Origin: Turnera subulata
Lineage: Eukaryota; Streptophyta; Magnoliopsida; Malpighiales; Passifloraceae
DNA length: 64,000 nucleotides
Direction of reading: 5' to 3'
Assembly (NCBI GenBank): GCA_028386065.3
Contig: JAKUCV010001094.1
Location: 261,015 to 325,014, forward strand
Shown: positions 55,038 through 64,000 of the stretch, piece by piece
Layout: each line of letters opens with the position of its first letter
How positions within the stretch are numbered: position 1 is the stretch's first letter
Translations under genes and position numbers: made by a program
Notes under the pieces: generated by a model
The model's input: the letters and a program-made list of their open reading frames with translations, nothing else
Database searches by the model: none
What the model was told of the DNA's origin: nothing

Positions 55038-56954
55038 GTTCTGTATTTGTGGGTTGTTGTTGGTGCTCTTGGGTTGTTGATGTGCGGGGTTTGTCGAACA
55101 TGTGCTCGATGTGTGTTTGGCGTGATGTATACAAGTCGAGAGAGGGGATCCGGGAGTGGTGACTCATCACTTGCAGCAGCGTCGACGGCGTGTCCTCCTC
55201 CGCAACTTGATTTATTAGTTGCAATTATGTAGATTTATTGATTTTTTATAAGTTGTCAACATATAGCTTTATTGTTGTAATGACAGAGCTCGATTTTGTT
55301 GGATTGGAAGTTAGGAATTAGTTTCCATTGCGACATTTTTTCTTAAGTATATTTTAAAACTTTTTTCCACAGTTATTTAATTTTTATATCATTACCTCAA
55401 TATTACGGAGAAAAGGGTTATTTTCTTAATTATGCTTTTTTAGTTTCATTCTGGTAGATATTTGGGTTCTTTCAAAACTTGGGTAAAGCTTTATAATTTG
55501 GAAACTTTTACAAAAGAAAAAATCACTCGGAAAAAATAGGACTCACAATATTATAAGTATATGATGTGTCAAAAAAGTTTCAATTTGATGGGAAATAGGG
55601 GATGTTCCAAATCATTTAATTCTTCGGTTAAACCTCTTAAATCGAGTAAGAATCGGGTGAGAAGCCTCTGCACAATGAGCGGGATCCATGTGGGCATGAA
55701 ACAACGTCATATTGTGGTGATACGACGCCGTTTTGGGCGACGGGCATCATCCACGTCAGCGTATACCTAGCCCAAGATCCATTATTGACCTGTCCGGGAA
55801 ATGTTTGGGTATATAAATGACACGGAAAAAGTTCAAGTGTAGGATTGGGGTACCAAATACCCAAAACCCAAAAAACATGTGATGTTTAATGCATGCATGC
55901 AAACATGGATAAAATTGTGGGTCCTACTTTATTTCTCAAATATTTTATTTTGTGCGTCCCAAAAAAATTTCTAAATGGCACCAATGGCATTATGCCACGT
56001 GTCAAACGTACCCGGGTTGATGGCTATATCATCACATGGGTTGTCCGAGGTACACAAAAAGGACAAAAATTAAAATTCGAGGTATATAAAAGGGATATAG
56101 AAGCTCCGGAGAATACAATCGGGACAAAAAAGAAATTCCAGATATATGAAAAATGACTAGCTCGTCGATGAATCAATCGGATCGTAATATCGAATGAAAA
56201 TCCACCAATCAAATGAATCAACCTTGGGCTCTAAATCCCAATATAATACAACTAACAATGGGTCAAATTTATGTGTTTATTGAAATAAAACAAAATATGT
56301 CACTTGATAAATATAAACATAACATTGTCTCAATAATATTTACATTGCAGTACAAAGTTGAGGAACAACCAAATGGTTCCCTTTAGAAATCGTCAATTTG
56401 TTAGTACTTACATATTGTTATGTAAGAGAGATTTTCTGGTGCTTGATACATAGAAAGCACTACTAGCCACAACATTTTATTTTATTTAATTAATATTTTA
56501 TTTTGAAAATAAGAAGCATTAACTCTAATCTTTTAGCCATGTCAATTTTACTAAGGTTTCTAATTTTTGAAATAAAAAAATAATAAAAAAAAGTGGCTAT
56601 TTTTTTATGGATATTTTTAAATGACTAGGGTCATTGAAGTGGGATTTTTATGTATCAAATAGGATTTTCCCTTCAGCACCATAAAATTTCTCGCCAATCT
56701 AAAAATTTTCTACTAAGATAGATATCAATAATTTTTTAAAAAATTATTTTTCTTCCTTAATACTTAACAAAAAAAGGAATGAATGGAAGATTTTGCTAGA
56801 TTTGGCGGCATACATGATCTCGTTAGAACTATGGATACAGATCTTATCATGATCCCAATCACCGAATCCGGGCCCAAGATACTCAGACTCGGCCCAAATC
56901 AGTTATAATAAATTTGACCTTGGTATGCAACAAAGTAGGTAATGAAGACCACTA
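55038..56954. other. AT-rich DNA, no gene recognised
   Basis: About 1.9 kb. A stretch at about 55725-55880 (GACGCCGTTTT, CACGTCAGCGTATACC, GGGGTACCAAATACCCAAAACCC) resembles in layout the TIR of the Mutator-like element at 21884-23104, in the orientation of its right end, but no partner end was found. At about 56256-56280 GGGTCAAATTTATGTGTTTA recalls the 5' edge of a LARD LTR. Both are weak. Confidence 0.4.
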
Positions 56955-57105
56955 GGGATGGTGGCGCATTGGTAGCACCTTTCGCTCGCCTATCTCTGGA
57001 TCGGATTTGAGTCGTTGCGCTTCTCGTCTAGCGTCATTTGCATGACAAGGTCGAATATGACCTTCCATCCAATGAGGTGTCGGCCATTGAGCCCACGAAA
57101 CTCCC
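56955..57105 (+). mobile_element. tRNA-derived SINE
   Basis: GGGATGGTGGCGCATTGGTAGC gives a good RNA polymerase III A box (TGGCGCATTGG, 56961-56972) and GGATTTGAGTC (57003-57013) a diverged B box about 30 bases downstream, the layout of plant tRNA-derived SINEs of the Au type. No anticodon stem or acceptor stem can be drawn, so it is not a tRNA gene. The 3' end is uncertain; an AGGGGCGGATCC sequence at 57113 like the ends of 49374-49622 follows. Confidence 0.65.
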
Positions 57106-59761
57106 GAACTAGGGGCGGATCCAGAGATATTGTTGCGTATAGGCAAAAAGGTATAAAAAACTCCATAACCAATCGCAAACAAAAATTTTAGTGACTAACT
57201 TTATTACACTTATTCTAATTGTGTTTTCATAATTTAAGTGTAATTATTCTATATATATACATTAGGTACAACATAAGCATATATGAGTTAGTACATGTGA
57301 ATAATAATATTCCGGTTAAAAAAATTATATCATCAATCCTAAAATATGGACTTATATTTTGTAATTAAATATACCTAAAAAGGATAGAAAATCATTAGGA
57401 CATTTTGTTATATTCTATTTTGTTATGTAAATAATTTCTCATTTAAAATATATTCTTTTTAACATATGTAAATCATCAAAATTTCTAGATCACATACATA
57501 TGGGAAGAAAGAAAACTAGATATATATAAAAATAAAAAAAAATGAGACGAAGAAAGGAATTAATTAAAACCTATGAAAATGGGAGAAATTGTCAAAAAAT
57601 TAAATAACTACATCCTATACAGATTAGTTCCAACAAACCTCAATTTTTTAGCTTGGAAGGAAATGTGGTAAAAGATTAAGAGTAAGGCATAATAAGTTAG
57701 AAAATAATTAGAGAAAATATAGGCAATGTGGAAGGAAATTGTAAAAAAAGAAAGATATTATTGTAATTATTCTGGATCGAGTGTAGTCACTTGATTACAG
57801 TGACTACATTGTGGATCTGACACTATTCCGAAGTTTGGACGGGGCAAGGGTTTCCATTCATGTTTTAGTGAGCAATCTCAGATAAAGGAAGGGTTTAATG
57901 CCAGGATATAATTGGTATTGACCAAGGGCTAGACATCACGGTGATGATGACACCAATGTTTCTTTTTTTTTTTTTTAACCACAAAAAGAAAATAGGGAAT
58001 GAGGTATTGGAGGCATTTTTATGTGGTCAATTATTAAGGCGTTTAGCAATTTTATACTTTACTGGGCGCGAGTGAAGCGGTGACCAGAAAAATAAACCCA
58101 TGCTAATTAATGAGTAATCACGGCACTGAAGAAGCATTTGACTTTTGCAACCAAAGAATTAAAATGACCAGCCCAGCTCGTGGGTTCCATTTCCTAAATA
58201 AATTAATAATTGAACAGAGGTTCCATTCCAAATCCTTCCTGACTGATTCAATCTCATCAGCCCCCGAGTATGAAGTTCCTCTCTGCGTCTTCCTCCAAGT
58301 CCGAGGAGAAGATCTGTAGATGTACCAATATTTTGCGGTAACTTTAAGGCCAAAACCTTGGCGTGCGGCAGCTTTTTAAGGCCAAGGTACGTTTTCCACA
58401 CCATTATTAAACTCTGTATCCATATATGCAGAGACATCATTCTTTTCCCACTTACATCATGCATCCATGTTCTCAAAAGGGCCTACAGGTAGTCCGCAAA
58501 AAAAAAAAAATTAATAGCTTTAGTTTCTGTCTGTATAGCTATTCCAATTCATCTCTTAATTCTCTCGCTATTTCATCGTTTTTATTTTCTTAATGCCAAA
58601 TGCTTGCCACCAAAAGAAAGAGCGGAAGTCCACAAAAAGTAATCAAAACTGTGAAGAACACCTTTTTATTGATGCATGAAAGATGAAGAAATTAGAGGAA
58701 CTTAATTAGTATCTGTTGTGAAGGATCCTAGCCATCTAGAACTAATTTAGCTTTCTAGTGTGCCTTCCTACTTGATTTTGGACTTTGAGGATCCGTTCCT
58801 ATTTACTGCTTATTATTTCCTTCACTTATATTTGCTATTAACCCATAACTGCGAGAGATTGAAGAAAATGATCATATTCCCCTTTTTCTCTTCTCATTCA
58901 TTATGTGTATCCTGCAGTTACTTAATTTGTCATTATATACCTTGCCAATGATGTTCCATTCTGCTTGCCAGTAGTGGGTATTTATTTGCCTCCTAACTTT
59001 CAAAATTAATCTTATAATTCCTTCATAACTTTACATTCTAGTCCTTCAATTTTTATTGTTTTCAATTGAAGTCTCTCTTGTCCAGTGATAAAATTTTTAT
59101 TTAAATTCTTAGTTCTCTATAATTATCAATACTATTAAATCCGCACCAACCCAATCAAAAACTTAGGTAATCGGAATCCAGGAGGCCAAACTTGGTTTTT
59201 AACCCATCCAAGTTGTAGCCTCTAAAAATCCGACCAGGTCATGGTAGGCCGCATGGTTTTCCTTGGGGTTGAAAACCAATTTTCTCACAAGAAGACTGTT
59301 GCTGGACCCTTGGTTGGTTGGTTGGACCATTTTAAAAAGAAAGCTATTCATTTCAAATTCTTTTATGTATTAATTTAAAGTACCCGTTAGACCTAATTAG
59401 ACCGCAATTGGACTTCTTAACCAACGGTCTAGCTACAAAACCGGGTCAAAGACTGGATCAGGTTTAAAAGCCTTGATAATTATTACTTGTATATATTTGA
59501 TGATTTAATACATGATACTCAGTTGTTATTCAACTAGTAAATGCTAAATTATTTATAATAGGTTTAGTAAAGCACAACTAGTTATACTTCTAGGTCAATG
59601 TATACAACATTATAACATGTTAATTATATTACTAAATTATATTTATGTTTCATATGTATACATAAATAAATTTCAAAGTTTATATAATTTTATAAGTTAT
59701 AATATAATAAATTTTAATCATTAGTCAATTACATCAAATTTAATTATTTTCATGCATGATT
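57106..59761. other. AT-rich low-copy-looking DNA, no gene recognised
   Basis: About 2.6 kb. It holds poly-T/poly-A runs (57961-57975, 58498-58510) and short open frames only. The segment from 58271 begins MKFLSASSSKSEEKIC and could be an exon start, but no splice-consistent continuation or known domain was found. Confidence 0.4.
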
Positions 59762-59833
59762 TAACAGTAGAAACACTTACTAATTTTGGACTCATGAAAA
59801 TATTGTCCAGCTCTGCAAGTGTTTCTACTGTTA
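59762..59833. repeat. 17-bp perfect inverted repeat with 38-base spacer
   Basis: TAACAGTAGAAACACTT (59762-59778) is matched by AAGTGTTTCTACTGTTA (59817-59833). Inside the spacer GGAC and GTCC can extend the fold. It could be the residue of a small inverted-repeat element or of a foldback RNA. Confidence 0.7.
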
Positions 59834-59880
59834 GGCCATAATTTGATTGTAAAATAATGAACTTGTTTTCGGAATGATAT

Positions 59881-60068
59881 TGTTTCATGCTATTGGGATA
59901 CCTTGGGATGACCCAAGTCCCACATTCGAAGTGGGAGAGAGAGGTCTTGGACATGTATGCACCAAGTAGTTTGCTATCGAATAACCTCAAGCTTAAGCTT
60001 TTAGGCCACGTGATTTTGGTCCTGTTTTGGAGGTTATTCTGAGCCAGTTTACTACTCAGGGCGTGACA
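59881..60068 (-). repeat. Possible short LTR or TRIM fragment
   Basis: On the minus strand it begins TGTCACGCCCTGAGTAG and could end near CATGAAACA. It contains AGTCCCACATTCGAAGTGGGA, an inverted pair seen in plant short repeats. No target duplication was found at these edges, so limits and class are unsure. Confidence 0.35.
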
Positions 60069-60071
60069 AAA

Positions 60072-61602
60072 TGGTAGGAGAGCCGATCTCACTCCACTTT
60101 CCGGGCATGCAAACTTGACAATCAAGTGCAGCGGAAAGATCCGGAAACTTTGGAGGATCCAAGTGAAGCAACTAAACCGAACAACAAAATCGATCATACC
60201 TGAAACGGTTAGGATCTTTCACCTAACTGACGAACCGAATCAGCTAGAGCCGGAAGAATATTCAGCTCCTCTACGGTATCCACACGAACCGTCAATCATA
60301 GGCCGAAATCGTCTCACGATCTTCAACCCCCGAGCACTCCCAAACCGTGGTGCTAGCTACGAATTTCCGGGAGCTATATGTGGTGTTTATGGTATCTCTT
60401 TCTTTCACAAAGAAGAGAGGAAGATGTGTGTGTGTTTTTTGCTCTGAAAAACTCAGAATTCAGAATGCAAGAGAGAGTGAGAAGGTTCAAGAGTAATCTG
60501 ATTACTCTACCCCCAATTAGTGCTAAGAGACAATGGGATAATGGCCAACATAATGGCCCATTATCTTTTATGATTATGTCTCCACATAACCATGTCTCCA
60601 CTAATGTACAAACACTCATCACAGCACTAATTTGGTCCAATAATTCTGTCAACAACTAAACCAAACCAGCCAAAAACGACCCTGGTCCAACCACGGTCCA
60701 ACCACACCCGGTCGAACCATGGTCCAACCACGGTTCAACCACCTGCTCGAATCAACGATTCTATGTGTGTGACCCTGTAGGCACTTGTAACATTCGACAA
60801 TAATTGTAAAATCTCATTTTACAATTATAAGCTAAGAGCGGCGTCTAGCAACACATCATTGCTACCCGAACGGCAAGATCAGTACTGATTCTATATGCCT
60901 CGGAACATGTCATCGTCCCTTCGTCCCATTATCAAGATTAAACACGAGACATGGAATATGTCAATCTCGCATATGTTCAATCTCGGTTTCTTGATCCTCG
61001 AGTTAATTGCGTAAAACTGATACCTATGATATCACCATATCATAATCCGAGCATGGCCATGCATTTACGGTTCAACTCTATGAAGAAACCATCCGATAAT
61101 ATACCCGTTATATGGGTTGGACGAATCCCCTCTTGATTATACAAAACCCACTGCACATTTATCATATACCTAATGATTACACTAAGGTCTACTCATTTAC
61201 GAAATAGCCAAGAGTAATATCAAAGTATACGACTCATATGTTGGGAACCTTGATGATCTCAGGTCTAAGGACAATACATATAAGAACCGCTATCGACAAA
61301 CATATAACGTTCCATGTAGCGTTCTTATGTGGGTCGGTCCAGTCCACAAGTTCTCTAACTTGTACCCGTATGTAGAATTCATATCACATATAAATTCTCA
61401 ACATACGCTAGTCTTAATTTATTATTACAACCCATCCATAATAATAATCGGCTAGGGACATTTAAGAATATGAAATATTCTAGGGTTATAAATATGTGCA
61501 AACGTTTATCTCATAAACGATATTTATTGGAATAGCCTTAATGTGTATACATGACTACAAACAATCATCCATTGATTGGCTTTTGGGCATATTACACTAA
61601 CA
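60072..61602 (-). repeat. 3' LTR of the copia element
   Basis: About 1531 bases; the start TGTTAGTGTAATATGCCC at 61602 is exact because the purine tract GTGGGAGAT directly precedes it. The left edge (TGG at 60072) was set by comparison with the length of the solo LTR and is uncertain by some tens of bases. Confidence 0.8.
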
Positions 61603-61616
61603 ATCTCCCACTTGCA

Positions 61617-62275
61617 CTAAAGCCAATCATACATGTATCTAATACCAATGAATACAGCATGACAATCATGCTTCCGCTGTGTGAGAGACTTAGTCAACGG
61701 GTCTGTTACATTGTTCTCAGAAGGAACTTTGCACAGCCACAGTTGTAGAGTCGGTAACTGTTCCCTGCTTGGAACTTTTCCAGCATACAGTACCACCTCC
61801 AAGACAAAAACATATAACCTGACTGCGATCTAAAGTCATCCCTGTCGGTTTGGAAGCTAGCATCTGTGTAACCCTTTACAACAAGCTCATCAATGCTTCC
61901 ATAAACCAGGAATGCATCCTTAGTCCTTCTCAAGTACTTAAGGATGTTCTTAACCGCTATCCAGTGACTCTCACCGGGATCAAATTGGTATCTGCTTGTG
62001 ACACTCAAAGCATAAGCGACATCCGGTCAAGTACATGGCATGGCATACATGATAGATCCTATTGCAGAAGCATAAGGAATCTTACTTATCCACTCTCTCT
62101 CCTTAGTCATACTAGGACATTGATTCTTTGAGAGAAATATGCCATGTGACAAGAGCAAGAATCCTTTCTTGGAATCTTGCATGCTAAACCTCTTTAGCAC
62201 CTTGTCAATATATGTACTCTGACTTAGCCCGAGAAGCATTTTGAATCTATCTCTATAGATCTTTATACCTAACAC
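61617..62275 (-). pseudogene. pol: Copia RNase H region, broken
   Basis: Three frames follow each other: KVLKRFSMQDSK and YASAIGSIMYAMPCT (62027-62275), ESHWIAVKNILKYLRRTKDA and GYTDASFQTDRDDFRSQSGY (61706-62008), and VPSENNVTDPLTKSLTQRKH (61617-61802). They are the expected order of a copia RNase H end, with at least two frame changes. Then comes the purine tract and LTR. Confidence 0.85.
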
Positions 62276-62298
62276 TTAGGCAGCTTCTCCTAAGTCCT

Positions 62299-62871
62299 TC
62301 ATCGAGAAATTTTTCCTAACCAAGCCTTTACAGATTGTGGTGTCGGAATGTCATTCCCAATGAGTAGAATGTCGTCAACATACAACAACAAGAAAACAAC
62401 AGTGCTCCCACTAACCTTCTTGTAAACACATGGTTCATCTTCATTCTTAATGAAACCAAACTCTTTGATTACTTCATTAAAACGAAGATTCCAACTCCTA
62501 GAAGCTTGCTTCAACCCATAAATGGATCTTTGCAACTTGCATACCATATTAGCATTCTCTGGATCAACAAAACCTTCAGGTTGTGTCATGTACACATCCT
62601 CTAAAAGATTTCCATTTAGGAAAGCGGTTTTGACATCCATCTGCCATATCTCATAATCATGGTATGCAGCTATTGCCAACAGAATCCGGATGGATTTAAC
62701 CATGGCAACTGGTGAGAAAGTTTCATCATAGTCTATACCATGAACTTGTTTGAAACCTTTCGCAACCAATCGCCCTTTATAGGTAATCACATTACCATCC
62801 ATGTCGGTCTTTTTCTTAAAGACCCATTTGCACCTTATGGGTTTTACCCCTTCGGGTGGATCAACCAAGGT
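62299..62871 (-). pseudogene. pol: Copia reverse transcriptase, C-terminal part
   Basis: After the hAT-like insert the frame gives CKWVFKKKTDMDGNV, LVAKGFKQVHGIDYDETFSP, MDVKTAFLNGNLLEDVYMTQ, SIYGLKQASRSWN and the catalytic box LLYVDDILLIGND. The domain is well kept here. The first codons of the listed frame come from the hAT-like element. Confidence 0.9.
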
Positions 62872-63452
62872 TAGACCTGGCAAAACGGGTAGTGACACGA
62901 CAACCCGACACGAACCCGACACGAAATTAGCAGGTATAGGTCAGAGATTTTCAACCCGTTTAGTTAAATGGGTCGACCCGACACGACACGAAAATTAGCA
63001 GGTCAGGTCGCGGGTTGACCCGCCAACTCGATAGGTACCTGTTTATGACCCGATTATATTTAGGGTATAGATATTTTACTGATTTAATATAAGACTTATT
63101 CAATATTTAAGGCTAAAGTTACTGAAATTATCCAAAAATATTTCTATAAATGCTTTAAAATATTATTATATTATGATTCTACAATTTGTAATTTTATTTA
63201 ATATATGAGAAAATCTAATTATATACCTATTTGCTTAAAAAATACGCAAAATAAAAAATTTCAAACTAATTTTTAGGCTTGTTAGACTTAATAGGTAACC
63301 AGCGGGTCAACCCGAACCCGACACGATAATAAACGGGTTGGACACGACACGACACGATTATTAAATGGGTCGGGTCGGGTTGAAGATTTGGAACCCGATT
63401 ACCTGTTCTACCCGACACGAACCCGACACGACAACACGAATTGCCAGGTCTA
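62872..63452. mobile_element. hAT-like non-autonomous element in the copia RT
   Basis: 581 bases with 12-base terminal inverted repeats TAGACCTGGCAA and the 8-base direct repeat ACCAAGGT at 62864-62871 and 63453-63460. An 8-base TSD and such ends fit hAT elements. The subterminal parts are full of ACCCGACACGACACG repeats. No transposase is encoded. The copia RT frame resumes on either side, so the insertion is younger than the copia element. Confidence 0.9.
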
Positions 63453-63460
63453 ACCAAGGT

Positions 63461-63715
63461 CCATACCTTGTTTTCATACATGGATTCCATTTCCGAATTC
63501 ATGGCTTCTAGCCACTTCTTGGAGTCCGAACCCGTAATGGCCTGCTGATAGGAAGTGGGCTCATCGTCATCTATGAGCATCACATCTCCAGTATGAGTCA
63601 TAAGAAATCCATATCTCTCAGGCTCATACCGAATCCTATCCGACCTACGCGGTCCATGTGTTATAGGTACAGGATTCTCATCCACAACATCTTGTAGTTC
63701 CTGTCCTTGTTCCAT
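63461..63715 (-). pseudogene. pol: Copia RT N-terminal part and linker
   Basis: It shows RRSDRIRYEPERYGF and WLEAMNSEMESMYENKVWTL, the conserved beginning of the copia RT region. The hAT-like element interrupts it directly after this motif. A frame change separates it from the integrase end. Confidence 0.85.
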
Positions 63716-63747
63716 CTCAGCCTCTAGATCTCGAACTTCTTCGAGTT

Positions 63748-64000
63748 CTATTTTCTCCCACTGATTCCTCTAGAAATAAATTGTTTTTCTAGAAAAATAG
63801 TATTCCGAGCAACAAACACTTTGTGGTCGGTGGGATTATAGAAGTAATACCCTTTTGTTTCCTTAGGGTATCCTATAAAGATGCACTTCTCGGATTTAGG
63901 GCCGATTTTATCTGATGCTTCACGTCTCACGTAAGCCTCACAACCCCAAATCCTCATAAAAGACAAATTGGGACGCTTCCCAGTCCATATCTCATATGGT
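63748..64000 (-). pseudogene. pol: Copia integrase C-terminal part (window edge)
   Basis: MRIWGCEAYVRREASDKIG, KCIFIGYPKETKGYYFYNP and KVFVARNTIFLEKQF are the standard C-terminal segments of copia integrase. It continues to the right of the window and ends in a stop near 63748. Confidence 0.85.

Larger units (their letters stand above)
60072..64000 (-). mobile_element. Ty1/copia element, 3' part
   Basis: The 3' LTR (60072-61602) is followed to the right by the copia pol region on the minus strand: RNase H, RT and integrase C-terminus; the rest lies beyond the window. The order integrase before RT defines copia. The LTR is of the same family as the solo LTR at 13213-14732. An hAT-like element splits the RT, and frame changes break RNase H. 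Confidence 0.88.

Noticed and set aside
56955..57030. tRNA gene
   Set aside because: A and B boxes are present but no acceptor or anticodon stem can be formed; fits a SINE head.
58271..58330. Possible first exon starting MKFLSASSSKSEEK
   Set aside because: It ends after 18 codons and no splice-consistent second exon or domain was found nearby.
60072..64000. Endogenous pararetrovirus
   Set aside because: The domain order is integrase before RT with LTRs and a purine tract, which is copia; no movement or coat protein motif was seen anywhere in the window.

Overview
The window is nuclear DNA of a flowering plant: large, AT-rich, with almost no host coding sequence and filled with nested plant-type transposable elements. 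The evidence includes Ty3 chromoviruses with chromodomains, an Athila-type element primed by tRNA-Asp, Ty1/copia elements, L1-type LINEs, a Cassandra-like 5S-bearing fragment, a tRNA-derived SINE, and Mutator-like and hAT-like non-autonomous elements. No bacterial-style operon and no convincing host gene was found. The species cannot be named from the sequence alone.

Layout, left to right. 1-1640 is part of a minus-oriented Ty3 LTR. It sits next to 1641-3958, the 3' end of a plus-oriented non-coding LTR element of LARD type, which carries an array of small hairpins before its 3' LTR. 3959-11200 is a minus-oriented Athila-like element with 5' LTR, PBS, gag, protease, RT and RNase H; its integrase is deleted and its 3' LTR is not in the window. 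11201-13212 is a decayed copia 5' part and AT-rich repeats. 13213-14732 is a solo copia LTR with a 5-bp target duplication. It lies largely inside a 2.09-kb tandem duplication (13751-15840 and 15841-17929), each copy of which also holds a Cassandra-like 5S-derived segment. 17930-20324 is a broken minus-strand LINE.

20325-30084 is a nest resolved by target-site duplications. An old solo LARD LTR (TSD actgc) was split by a complete LARD element, 20423-28594 (TSD ccgcc/ccacc). The left LTR of that element took a Mutator-like insertion (TSD attcaaatta), and its right LTR took another solo LARD LTR in the opposite orientation. 30085-38359 is an old copia element interrupted by a 5-kb L1-type LINE. 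Its 3' LTR is cut at 38359 by a 10.3-kb Tekay-like chromovirus (38360-48704, TSD ttaca) and resumes at 48710. 49374-49622 is a short element with a 10-bp TSD. 49798-55037 is a young, complete chromovirus with one uninterrupted 1522-residue ORF and LTRs differing at two of 313 positions. 55038-60071 is low-copy-looking AT-rich DNA with a SINE. 60072-64000 is the 3' part of another copia element of the same LTR family as 13213-14732, with its RT split by an 581-bp hAT-like element.

The most unusual signal is a recurring design. Several unrelated elements here carry arrays of short hairpins whose loop is constant while the stems change with pairing kept. The clearest case is the TGAGATGAT-loop array at 1670-1979. 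The same loop motif recurs in the internal region of the second LARD and near the 5' end of the LARD LTRs. Similar arrays occur in the Tekay-like LTRs (ATAGACAT core), in the LARD internal region at 24433-24775, and at 11430-11805.
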